Assembly: GCA_022340615.1 (NCBI GenBank)
Contig: JAJDNO010000061.1
Coordinates: 1 to 49,930, forward strand
Length of the DNA: 49,930 nucleotides
Direction: 5' to 3'
DNA from: Gallionella sp.
GTDB taxonomy: Bacteria; Pseudomonadota; Gammaproteobacteria; Burkholderiales; Gallionellaceae
Under the pieces are notes generated by a model. The model was not told the DNA's origin. It worked only from the letters and a program-made list of their open reading frames with translations, and made no database searches. The translations under genes and the position numbers were made by a program. Position 1 is the first letter of the stretch. Every line of letters begins with the position of its first letter. This document shows positions 1 through 8,402 of this stretch, piece after piece.

Positions 1-150
1 CGCATGACCGTGATGGTCGCCAATCTCGCGCCGCGCAAGATGAAGTTCGGCTTGTCGGAAGGCATGGTTCTTGCTGCTTCAGGTGAGTCGCCCGGCCTGT
101 ACATTCTGTCGCCGGATGACGGTGCGCAACCCGGCATGCGCATCAAATAA
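1..150 (+). CDS. metG: Methionyl-tRNA synthetase, C-terminal end (partial)
   Basis: The frame is open from the first base and ends in TAA at 148-150, giving the last 49 residues of a protein that begins outside the window. The stretch [20 protein letters not shown] is typical of the C-terminal tRNA-binding (EMAPII/Arc1p-like OB-fold) domain appended to dimeric bacterial methionyl-tRNA synthetases. That domain raises tRNA affinity and helps dimerisation; the catalytic part is not visible here. A free-standing tRNA-binding protein of the same fold (CsaA/YgjH type) is possible, but the wording of the motif fits MetG best. The next gene starts 23 bases downstream on the same strand. Confidence 0.8.
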   Translation, partial: RMTVMVANLAPRKMKFGLSEGMVLAASGESPGLYILSPDDGAQPGMRIK

Positions 151-173
151 CGCACATTAATCCGGCTATCCTC

Positions 174-1565
174 ATGGACTATGATGTTCTGATTATCGGT
201 TCCGGCCCCGCCGGACAACAGGCCGCGTGGCAGGCGGCGCGCATGGGAAAACGTGCCGCGATCATCGAGCGCAAGCCCAAGCTGGGCGGAGCGGGACTGC
301 AAACCGGCACCATACCCAGCAAGGCGCTACGCGAAGTGGCGTATCTGCTGTCCCGCTCCGGCGGTATGCGCCAGGCACTCGCACCAGATAGCCGCAACCG
401 CCATGGTTTGCTGGCTGATGCAGTGCGTCGCAAGGAGGCGGTGATTGCACAGCAGGAGTCCGTCATCCTGCAACGATTGCTGCGTTCGGGCGTGGCCCTG
501 ATTCCGGGTGAGGCATCATTTGTTGATGCGCATACCATCCAGGCCAGCGATTCCGCCGGCAACAAGCGCAAAATATCTGCCGAAGCCATCATACTGGCCA
601 CCGGCTCCAGGCCGCGTCGCCCGGACGATGTTCCCTTTGACAAGAAGACCGTGCTGGACTCGACTTCCATCCTTAATCTTCGCCATCTCCCCGACAGCTT
701 GCTGGTCGTGGGCGGCGGTGTGATTGGCTGCGAATTCGTTTCAATTTTTGCTGCGCTGGGCGTGCAGGTCTGCGTAGTGGACAGCCACAAGCAACTACTG
801 GACTATCTAAGCGAGGACGTGGTTGGGGTGCTGGCCGACAGTTTTCTCGGCATGGGCGTGACTTTTCACATGCAGGAACGCGTCGCCGAAATTCGCCGCG
901 ATGGGAACGGTACACTCACCGTGCTGGAAAGCGGCAAACAGATACGCACCGATGCAGTGCTCTATGCGCAGGGCCGGCAACCGAACAGCGAGAAGCTGCA
1001 GGTTGAGAATGCCGGCATCATCGCCGAGAGCGGATGGATTGAAGTCAACCAGCACTACCAGACCAGCGTACCGCACATTTTCGCGGTGGGCGACCTGATC
1101 GGCCGGCCTGCGCTCGCCTCCACCGGCATGGAACAGGGGCGCGCCGCGGTGCTGTACGCCTTCGAAGGAGAACGCCATGTCACCGCGGAAAACCTGCCGA
1201 TGGCGGTCTACACCATTCCGGAAATCTCCTATGTCGGCAAGACCGAAAAGGACGTGCAGCAGGAAAACATTCCCTACCTGGTCGGACGCGCGAATTTCAA
1301 GGACAGCGCGCGCGGGCAGATCATCGGCGATGCGCACGGCTTGCTGAAACTGGTCGTCAACGCAAGCAACGAAAAACTTCTGGGCGTGCATATCGTCGGC
1401 GAACAGGCCAGCGAACTGATTCACATCGGGCAACTGGTGATGAACTTTAATGGCACGGTGCGCGACCTGGTCAGCAATGTATTCAATTATCCGACGCTCG
1501 CGGAATGCTACAAACTTGCAGCCATGGATTGCATGCATCAGCTGAAACAGCTCAAGACCGCCTAG
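174..1565 (+). CDS. sthA: Soluble pyridine nucleotide transhydrogenase-like flavoprotein (SthA family)
   Basis: 463 residues, close to the usual length of about 466. It belongs to the class I pyridine nucleotide-disulfide oxidoreductases. It has an N-terminal FAD-binding GSGPAG motif (residues 9-14), an NAD(P)-binding GGGVIGCEF motif near 180, a second FAD motif ending FAVGDLIG, and a C-terminal dimerisation domain. The segment GTIPSK is where dihydrolipoamide dehydrogenase has its CxxxxC redox disulfide. Here both cysteine positions are replaced (GGAGLQTGTIPSK), which excludes a disulfide reductase and fits direct hydride transfer between NADPH and NAD+ in the cytoplasm. E. coli SthA keeps one of the two cysteines, so this is a variant. 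No neighbour suggests another role. Confidence 0.85.
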   Translation: MDYDVLIIGSGPAGQQAAWQAARMGKRAAIIERKPKLGGAGLQTGTIPSKALREVAYLLSRSGGMRQALAPDSRNRHGLLADAVRRKEAVIAQQESVILQRLLRSGVALIPGEASFVDAHTIQASDSAGNKRKISAEAIILATGSRPRRPDDVPFDKKTVLDSTSILNLRHLPDSLLVVGGGVIGCEFVSIFAALGVQVCVVDSHKQLLDYLSEDVVGVLADSFLGMGVTFHMQERVAEIRRDGNGTLTVLESGKQIRTDAVLYAQGRQPNSEKLQVENAGIIAESGWIEVNQHYQTSVPHIFAVGDLIGRPALASTGMEQGRAAVLYAFEGERHVTAENLPMAVYTIPEISYVGKTEKDVQQENIPYLVGRANFKDSARGQIIGDAHGLLKLVVNASNEKLLGVHIVGEQASELIHIGQLVMNFNGTVRDLVSNVFNYPTLAECYKLAAMDCMHQLKQLKTA

Positions 1566-1591
1566 GGCGTTTCAATTTTCGCATGCCGCGG

Positions 1592-1618
1592 TTGCATGCC
1601 GCCCGCAAGCGCTATAAT
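1592..1618 (+). promoter_or_regulatory. Candidate sigma70 promoter before the SulP gene
   Basis: A perfect -10 TATAAT lies at 1613-1618, with TTGCAT at 1592-1597 as a possible -35. The spacer of 15 bases is shorter than the usual 16-18, so the -35 is uncertain. A 9-base direct repeat, GCATGCCGC, lies across the -35 region. The transporter start codon is 62 bases downstream. Confidence 0.4.
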
Positions 1619-1679
1619 CGCGCCGCTTTTTCCATAATCATCATGCAGCGACCATGATCGGGAGGCCAGCACAGCCAAA

Positions 1680-3362
1680 ATGGATAATCCGTTTTCCCTG
1701 AAATTCTCCAAGCATTTCCATCCGCGCCTGATTCATTCCCTGCGCGGCTACAACAAATCCCGCTTTTCCACTGATGTCACGGCAGGAATTACCGTTGGCC
1801 TGATCGCCCTGCCGCTGGCAATTGCTTTCGCCATTGCCAGCGGCGCAAAGCCGGAAGCGGGTATCTTTACCGCAATCATCGCGGGATTCATCATTTCCGC
1901 ACTGGGCGGTTCCCGAGTGCAGATCGGCGGGCCGACCGGGGCATTCATCGTGATCGTGTACGGCATCATCCAGCATTACGGTTATGCCAACCTGCTTATC
2001 TGCACCATCATGGCCGGCATCATGCTGGTTGCCATGGGATTTACCGGCATGGGCAGCCTGATCAAGTTTTTCCCGCGGCCATTGATCCTCGGCTTTACCA
2101 GCGGGATCGCGTTGCTGATCATCTTCAGCCAGGTCAAGGATTTTCTCGGCCTGAAGATTGCCGACCTGCCCGCCGATTTCTTGCCGAAACTTGCTGCGCT
2201 CTATCACGGACTGCCCACGCTGAATTTCGTTGCGCTGGCACTGGCGGCAGGCTCGGCATTGTTGATCTGGTTCTACCCGAAATCCTGGGCGCAAAAATTT
2301 CCGTCACCGATTTTGGCGCTGGTGCTAGGCACGCTGGTTGTCGCCTTGTTCCATCTTCCTGTGGAAACCATCGGAACACGGTTCGGCGGCATCCCGCAAA
2401 GCATGCCAGCCTTTAATCCGCCTGCATTCACTTTTGCCGCACTGCGCAATCTGATTGCACCGGCGATGACCATCGCATTGCTGGGCGCAATCGAATCTCT
2501 GCTCTCGGCAGCGGTCGCTGACGGAATGATAGACGACAAACATGATCCTAATCAGGAACTGATCGCCCAGGGCATCGCCAACATCGTCACGCCTTTTTTC
2601 GGAGGCCTGCCTGCGACAGGCGCAATCGCACGCACTGCCGCGAATGTCCGTTCCGGCGCCAGCAGTCCGATCTCCGGCATGGTGCATGCGTTAACGCTGG
2701 TGGTCATCGTGCTTATCGCTGCCCCGCTGGCAAAGAACATTCCGCTGCCGACACTCTCTGCCATCCTGGTGATCGTCGCGATCAACATGGGTGAATGGGA
2801 GGGATTCCTGACTTTGAGGAAATATCCGATAAGCGACAGCACGGTACTGGTTGTGACCTTCTTGCTAACCGTGATCTTCGGCCTCACTGTCGCGGTTGAG
2901 GTCGGGATGTTCATCGCGGTGTTCACCTTCATCCGGCGTATCACCAACCTCACTCATGTCAGTCTCTCTGATCGCTCGCCCAGGCCGGAAGACAACGAAG
3001 CAACTCTGGCGCATAAAGCAGTGCCGAAGGGCGTGGTGATCTACCGAGTGTTCGGCGCGCTGTTTTTCGGCGCCGCTGACAAACTGGAAACCATTCTGCA
3101 GCAAACCCACGTCGAGCCGGAGGTGCTGATTTTGAAAATGCACGAGGTCATCAGCATGGACAGCAGCGCGATGCACACGCTCGAACATCTCTACGGAAAA
3201 CTGCGCAAGCATGGCAAACAACTGATACTGTGCGGCCCTCACTCGCAGCCGTATTTCCTGATGCAGCAAGCGGGGTTCTTTGAAAAGATCGGACTGGAAA
3301 ATGTAGCGGGAAATCTGGATGATGCCTTGCAGCGCGCCAGGACACTATTGAATCAGGAATAG
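1680..3362 (+). CDS. SulP-family anion transporter with C-terminal STAS domain
   Basis: 560 residues. Hydrophobic segments fill roughly residues 30-420, and the N-terminal VTAGITVGLIALPLAIAFAI segment is the SulP signature. From about 445 to 550 the chain becomes soluble and matches a STAS domain (VVIYRVFGALFFGAADKLE, then a DSSAMHTLE segment where anti-sigma antagonists carry the conserved serine). Members carry sulfate, bicarbonate or dicarboxylates across the inner membrane, usually coupled to Na+ or H+; the substrate cannot be read from the sequence. A GGAGG ribosome site lies at 1661-1665, somewhat far (14 bases) from the ATG. No carbonic anhydrase or sulfate assimilation gene is adjacent. 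It converges on dnaE with a 40-base gap. Confidence 0.9.
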   Translation: MDNPFSLKFSKHFHPRLIHSLRGYNKSRFSTDVTAGITVGLIALPLAIAFAIASGAKPEAGIFTAIIAGFIISALGGSRVQIGGPTGAFIVIVYGIIQHYGYANLLICTIMAGIMLVAMGFTGMGSLIKFFPRPLILGFTSGIALLIIFSQVKDFLGLKIADLPADFLPKLAALYHGLPTLNFVALALAAGSALLIWFYPKSWAQKFPSPILALVLGTLVVALFHLPVETIGTRFGGIPQSMPAFNPPAFTFAALRNLIAPAMTIALLGAIESLLSAAVADGMIDDKHDPNQELIAQGIANIVTPFFGGLPATGAIARTAANVRSGASSPISGMVHALTLVVIVLIAAPLAKNIPLPTLSAILVIVAINMGEWEGFLTLRKYPISDSTVLVVTFLLTVIFGLTVAVEVGMFIAVFTFIRRITNLTHVSLSDRSPRPEDNEATLAHKAVPKGVVIYRVFGALFFGAADKLETILQQTHVEPEVLILKMHEVISMDSSAMHTLEHLYGKLRKHGKQLILCGPHSQPYFLMQQAGFFEKIGLENVAGNLDDALQRARTLLNQE

Positions 3363-3402
3363 CCTGACATCAATTTCCATTTCCGGTTGAGTCTGTATAG
3401 CT

Positions 3403-6400
3403 TCAGCCGTAGATCACCTTCACGTTTTCCTCGTGCAGCAGCTGGCGCAAGTCGTTCAGCAGGTCGTCGTGCAGTGTCACTTGCCAGGCTTCGCCCAGGC
3501 GCAACTGGCAGGATGCCTCATCGTTGCGGTAGTGTATCTGCACCGGGCATTTGCCCTCCCGGTATGGCGTAAACAGTCTCACCAGCTGCTCGATGCTGGC
3601 TTTGCCGTTGCAGCGCAGCGCGAGCTGCTGCGCAAAGTGGGAACGCGCAGTCGCGAAATCGAACAGCTCTTCGCCGCTGACGCGCACGTTGCCGGAATAC
3701 TCGTCCAGCTTTGCGGTGCCGCGCACCACCAGCAATTCATCTTCGCGTATCCACGGACGGTTGGCCTCGTAGATTTCGTTGAACACGGTCAGTTCGACCT
3801 GCCCGCCGCCATCGTCGAGCGTGACAATCGCCATGCGTCCGCGCCGCGTCTGCTGGATGCGCAGCCCGGCCACGATGCCGGCCAGCACGACCGGCACGCC
3901 GCGCCGCGAAGCGTGGCCGGAACCGTTTGATGAACCGTTCGATTGCCCGACGAATTGCGGTGTCAGGTCGGCCAGTTTCACCTTGATGAAGTTGGCCAGC
4001 TCGTCGGCATACTCCTGGTACGGATGGCCGCCGAGATAAATTCCCAGGCTGGCTTTTTCGTGGGCCAGCTGTTCGCGCAAGCGCCAGCGCGGCACGTCGG
4101 CGGTCTGCACGATCAGTACCGCATCGGATTCGTCGTGTCCGAACAGGCTGTTCTGGTTCGCCGCGCGCGCCTGCTGGTCGGCGCTCGCCAGCGCCGCATC
4201 GACGCTGGCCATCAGCGCGGCGCGGTGATCATTGACACTGTCGAATGCGCCGGCCTTGATCAGCGCCTCGACCGTGCGCCGGTTCACAATGCGCTTGTCC
4301 ACGCGGCGGCAGAAATCGAACAGATCCCTGAACGGACCATTCCCGCGCGCGTTGACGATGCAATTGATCGCCGCTTCGCCGGTGCCCTTGATCGCCCCAA
4401 GTCCATATGCGATGGTCTTTTCGTCCACCGGCGAAAACACATAGCCGGAGCTGTTCACATCCGGCGGCAGAATGCGGATATTCTGCTGCAGCGCATCGGC
4501 GTAGAAAATGCTGACCTTCTCGGTATTGTCCAGGTCGCCGGACAAAGTCGCTGCCATGAACGAAGCCGGATGATGCGCCTTGAGATAGGCAGTATGGTAG
4601 GCGACCAGCGCGTACGCGGCGGCATGGGATTTGTTGAAGCCGTAGCCGGCAAACTTTTCCATCAGGTCGAACAGGTTGCCGGCAACCTCTTTCGACGTGT
4701 TGTTCTTCAGTGCACCCTCGACGAATATTTCGCGGTGCTTGGCCATCTCCTCGGCCTTCTTCTTGCCCATCGCGCGGCGCAGCAGGTCGGCGCCCCCGAG
4801 GCTGTAGCCGCCGACGATCTGCGCCATCTGCATCACCTGTTCCTGGTAGACCATGATGCCGTAGGTCTCCTTGAGCACCGGCTCGACCGCGGGATGTGGG
4901 TAGTCGAATTTCTCGCCGTGCTTGCGCCGGCAGAAATCCGGGATCAGATCCATCGGGCCGGGGCGGTACAGCGCGACCAGCGCGATGATGTCCTCGAAGC
5001 GGTCCGGCCTCGCCTGTTTCAGCATGTCCTTCATGCCGCGCGATTCGAGCTGGAACACCGCGGTGGTATTCGCCTGCTTCAGCAGCTCGTAGGTCGCGGC
5101 ATCGTCCAGCGCCAGCGTTTCCAGCGTGAACGGCGCGATACCCCCATTGAGGCGCGTCACATGGCGCATCGCCCAGTCCAGAATGGTCAGCGTACGCAAA
5201 CCAAGGAAGTCGAACTTCACCAGGCCGATGGCTTCGACGTCGTCCTTGTCGAACTGGCTGACCACGCTGGCGCTGCTGTCCGCGCAGTACAGCGGGCAGA
5301 AATCGGTGAGCTGGCCGGGCGCGATCAGCACGCCGCCGGCATGCATGCCGATGTTGCGCGTCAGATCCTCGAGTCTTCCAGCCAGTTCCAGCAGCTCGGG
5401 CACGCCTTCCTCGCGCTCGGCGATTGCGTTGATCTCCGGCTCCATCTCGCGCGCCTTTTTCAGCGACACCGGTTTCACCCCCTCGACAGGGATCGCCTTG
5501 GACAGGCTGTCGCACAGGCCATACGGAAAATCCATCACGCGCCCGACGTCGCGGATCACCGCCTTGGAAGCCATCGTGCCGAACGTGGCGATCTGCGACA
5601 CGCACTGAGCACCGTATTTGTTCTTCACATACTCGATCACTCGCTCGCGACCGTCCTGGCAGAAATCGACGTCAAAGTCAGGCATAGACACGCGTTCCGG
5701 ATTCAGGAAGCGCTCGAACAGCAGGCCGTAGCGCAGCGGATCGAGGTCGGTGATGCCGAGGCTGTAGGCCACCAGCGAGCCCGCACCGGAACCGCGGCCG
5801 GGGCCGACCGGAACCGCGTTGTTCTTCGCCCAGCGGATGAAGTCCGCCACGATCAGGAAGTAGCCCGGGAAACCCATATTTATAATGGTCCCGATCTCGA
5901 AGTCCAGCCTCGCCCGGTATTCCGGCATCTTCGCTTCCCGCTGCCCTTCGTCGGGATACAGCAGCGCCATGCGCTGCTGCAAGCCGCGCACCGACTCGTC
6001 GCGCAGGAAATCTTCCAGGCTCTCGCCGTTCGGCGTCGGGAAATCCGGCAGGCGCGGTTTGCCCAGTGTCAGCGACAGATTACAGCGGCGCGCGATCTCG
6101 ATGCTGTTTGCGAGCGCTTCGGGCAGGTCGGCGAACAACTCCGCCATCTCTGCCTGGGTCTTGAAATACTGCTGCGCGGTAAAAGCCTTCGCACGGCGCT
6201 TGTCGTTGAGCACATAACCCTCGGCGATGCATACCCGCGCCTCGTGCGCCTTGAAATCCTCGGCCGTAAGGAATTGCACCGGATGAGTCGCGACCACAGG
6301 CAGTCCGAGCTCGTCGGCGAGCCCCACGGCATCGTGGATGTAATGTTCCTCGTCCGCAAATCCCGCGCGCTGCACCTCGAGGTAATAGCGGTTTCTGAAC

Positions 6401-6882
6401 AGCTCCGCCCATTCCCGGGCATACCGCCTGGCCTGCGCGGCATTGCCCGACAGCAGCGCGCTGCCGACATCGCCGAGATGCGCGCCCGACAGCGCGATCA
6501 GGCCGCTGGTATCGGGCTGGAACCACTCGCGGCGCAACTCGGCCCGGCCGCGATGCTGGTTCTCCAGATAGGCGCGCGACAGCAACTGGCAAAGCAGCAG
6601 ATAACCCGCCGTCGACTGGCACAGCAGCAGCATCCGGTGTGGACGCTCGCGATCGGCATCGTTGCTGATGTATACGTCGCAGCCGGCAATCGGCTTGATC
6701 CCCTCGCCACGCGCCGACTGGTAGAACTTGATCAGACCGAAGAAATTGTTCAGGTCGGTCAGCGCAAGCGCCGGCATACCGTCCTGCCGGGCGGCGTCCA
6801 CCGCCTCGCCCACGCGCACCATTCCATCCGAAATGGAATATTCGCTGTGCAGACGGAGATGGACGAAAGCGGGTTGCGGCAT
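3403..6882 (-). CDS. dnaE: DNA polymerase III alpha subunit
   Basis: 1159 residues, the normal size for the replicative polymerase of Gram-negative bacteria. The N-terminus is the PHP domain (FVHLRLHSEYSISDG, residues 7-20). The palm carries the catalytic aspartates in PDFDVDF (D402, D404) and KFDFLGL (D558), which correspond to E. coli D401, D403 and D555. A tandem helix-hairpin-helix region follows, then an OB fold near 1000-1070 (VVLAGIVAGLRIQQTRRGRM). It synthesises both strands of the chromosome with the beta clamp and epsilon proofreader, which are encoded elsewhere. The region near 995 contains a short serine/glycine/asparagine-rich linker (QSNGSSNGSGHAS) just before the OB fold. The start ATG at 6882 gives the expected N-terminus. 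The opposite strand of this gene is open for long stretches, a coding-bias artefact. Confidence 0.98.
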   Translation of the reverse strand: MPQPAFVHLRLHSEYSISDGMVRVGEAVDAARQDGMPALALTDLNNFFGLIKFYQSARGEGIKPIAGCDVYISNDADRERPHRMLLLCQSTAGYLLLCQLLSRAYLENQHRGRAELRREWFQPDTSGLIALSGAHLGDVGSALLSGNAAQARRYAREWAELFRNRYYLEVQRAGFADEEHYIHDAVGLADELGLPVVATHPVQFLTAEDFKAHEARVCIAEGYVLNDKRRAKAFTAQQYFKTQAEMAELFADLPEALANSIEIARRCNLSLTLGKPRLPDFPTPNGESLEDFLRDESVRGLQQRMALLYPDEGQREAKMPEYRARLDFEIGTIINMGFPGYFLIVADFIRWAKNNAVPVGPGRGSGAGSLVAYSLGITDLDPLRYGLLFERFLNPERVSMPDFDVDFCQDGRERVIEYVKNKYGAQCVSQIATFGTMASKAVIRDVGRVMDFPYGLCDSLSKAIPVEGVKPVSLKKAREMEPEINAIAEREEGVPELLELAGRLEDLTRNIGMHAGGVLIAPGQLTDFCPLYCADSSASVVSQFDKDDVEAIGLVKFDFLGLRTLTILDWAMRHVTRLNGGIAPFTLETLALDDAATYELLKQANTTAVFQLESRGMKDMLKQARPDRFEDIIALVALYRPGPMDLIPDFCRRKHGEKFDYPHPAVEPVLKETYGIMVYQEQVMQMAQIVGGYSLGGADLLRRAMGKKKAEEMAKHREIFVEGALKNNTSKEVAGNLFDLMEKFAGYGFNKSHAAAYALVAYHTAYLKAHHPASFMAATLSGDLDNTEKVSIFYADALQQNIRILPPDVNSSGYVFSPVDEKTIAYGLGAIKGTGEAAINCIVNARGNGPFRDLFDFCRRVDKRIVNRRTVEALIKAGAFDSVNDHRAALMASVDAALASADQQARAANQNSLFGHDESDAVLIVQTADVPRWRLREQLAHEKASLGIYLGGHPYQEYADELANFIKVKLADLTPQFVGQSNGSSNGSGHASRRGVPVVLAGIVAGLRIQQTRRGRMAIVTLDDGGGQVELTVFNEIYEANRPWIREDELLVVRGTAKLDEYSGNVRVSGEELFDFATARSHFAQQLALRCNGKASIEQLVRLFTPYREGKCPVQIHYRNDEASCQLRLGEAWQVTLHDDLLNDLRQLLHEENVKVIYG

Positions 6883-6987
6883 GGTGGAAAACTGGAAATT
6901 CGAACGTAGATTTTAGCACCGCCTGAAGCGCAATTTTTCGTTATCGACACTGTTAAAATGCTTCCCTTGAAATCAACACCTTCGATC

Positions 6988-8223
6988 ATGCATGCCACGC
7001 TGACTCCGCAACGCGAGCGCTATTTGTTGCTCACCCTTGCTGGAATCCAGTTCAGCCACATCCTCGATTTCATGATCATGATGCCGCTGGGCCCGGTCCT
7101 GATCGAGGCATTCGGTATCAGCACCCACGAATTCGGGCTGCTGGTCGCGTCCTACAGTTTCAGTGCCGCGCTGTCCGGTCTGCTGGCCGCAACATTCATC
7201 GACCGCTTCGAGCGCAAACGCCTGGTACTGGTGATATTCGGATTGTTCGGCATTGCAACACTGGCATGCGGATTGGCGCCCAGCTATGCGATGCTGCTGA
7301 TTGCACGTGGCATGGCAGGAACGTTCGGCGGAGTGATGGGCGCAATGGTTCAGACCATCATCGGCGACGTGATTCCGTTTTCACGCCGCGCGCGCGCCAG
7401 TGGATTCGTGGCGACTGCTTTTTCCCTTTCAACGGTCGCAGGCGTTCCGCTGTCTCTGTGGCTGGCCAATCATTTCCAGTGGCGCGCACCGTTCATTCTG
7501 ATCGCGGTGTTGACCGTGCTGTTCATCATTGTCGGCGCACGCATTCTGCCCGACCTGCGCCATCACATCAGCGACCGGAAGCGCGCCCATCCATTCTCGG
7601 CAATGTTCGAAGTGCTGCGCGAACCGAATCACCTAAATGCGCTGCTGTATTCGGCGCTGCTGGTGTTTTCCGGCTTCACGGTGATCCCCTACATCACCAT
7701 TTACGCGGTGGGCAACGTAGGCATCCCCCTGCACGACATTCCGTTCATCTATCTAGCGGGAGGTACTGCGACGCTGTTCACCGCACGGCGGATCGGCCGT
7801 TGGGCCGACCTGCGCGGCAAGGTCAAAATCTACCGGACCATCGCTGTCGCGGCGCTGCTGCCCGTGCTGGTAGTGACCCATATCGGCGCCGCGCCGCTGT
7901 GGCTGTGGCTGGTCTGCACCACGGCATTTTTCGTGCTGGTCTCGGGCCGCATGATACCTGCGATGGCGATCATCACCTCGGCGGCTCAGCCGAAACTGCG
8001 CGGCACATTCATGTCGCTGAATGCAACGATGCAGTCGCTCGCGATGGGGCTGGCTACCTCGCTGGCTGGATTTATCATCACACAGAACGATGCGGGCCGG
8101 ATCGTTCACTACGGCTTGGTGGGCTATGTTTCAATAACCGGAAACGTGCTGGCTATCCTGTTCGTGTCGCGCATCATGATGCACGGTCAGCATGCGGCCG
8201 AGCCGGATGTCGCACTGAAATAG
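6988..8223 (+). CDS. Major facilitator superfamily transporter, drug/sugar efflux type
   Basis: 411 residues from the chosen start, with about 12 hydrophobic segments. The opening QFSHILDFMIMMPLGPVL and the loop-2/3 motif DRFERKRLVL are characteristic of the DHA1-type MFS group near AraJ/YdhP. It is predicted to export a small molecule using the proton gradient; the substrate is unknown. An upstream in-frame ATG at 6958 would add ten residues, but it sits inside a -10-like TTAAAAT, so the ATG at 6988 is preferred. It diverges from dnaE across roughly 100 bases. No regulator gene is adjacent. Confidence 0.85.
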   Translation: MHATLTPQRERYLLLTLAGIQFSHILDFMIMMPLGPVLIEAFGISTHEFGLLVASYSFSAALSGLLAATFIDRFERKRLVLVIFGLFGIATLACGLAPSYAMLLIARGMAGTFGGVMGAMVQTIIGDVIPFSRRARASGFVATAFSLSTVAGVPLSLWLANHFQWRAPFILIAVLTVLFIIVGARILPDLRHHISDRKRAHPFSAMFEVLREPNHLNALLYSALLVFSGFTVIPYITIYAVGNVGIPLHDIPFIYLAGGTATLFTARRIGRWADLRGKVKIYRTIAVAALLPVLVVTHIGAAPLWLWLVCTTAFFVLVSGRMIPAMAIITSAAQPKLRGTFMSLNATMQSLAMGLATSLAGFIITQNDAGRIVHYGLVGYVSITGNVLAILFVSRIMMHGQHAAEPDVALK

Positions 8224-8361
8224 CAGGTTCGGACAATCGAAGTCGGATAAGGCGCAACAGGCATTTCAGGGGTGTTGGACAATATTGCGGATTGCTTTCC
8301 CGGTTAACCGCTGGTATTGATTACAGCGCCAAAGTCGAATCCGGAACGATTCGGCAGCTGC

Positions 8362-8384
8362 AAATGGAAATGGAAATGGAAATG
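8362..8384. repeat. Short tandem hexamer repeat (AAATGG, about 3.8 copies)
   Basis: Three full AAATGG units and one partial unit run head to tail in the leader 18 bases before the CHASE-GGDEF gene. A change in copy number would alter leader length but not reading frame. Confidence 0.8.
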
Positions 8385-8402
8385 CAAGGATAACCAGCAC
8401 CG

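Noticed and set aside
3943..6909. A 988-codon open frame antisense to dnaE, and a 458-codon minus-strand frame at 4229-5605
   Set aside because: Both are mirror or shifted frames of dnaE produced by its strong third-position bias; neither has a recognisable motif or ribosome site, while dnaE does.
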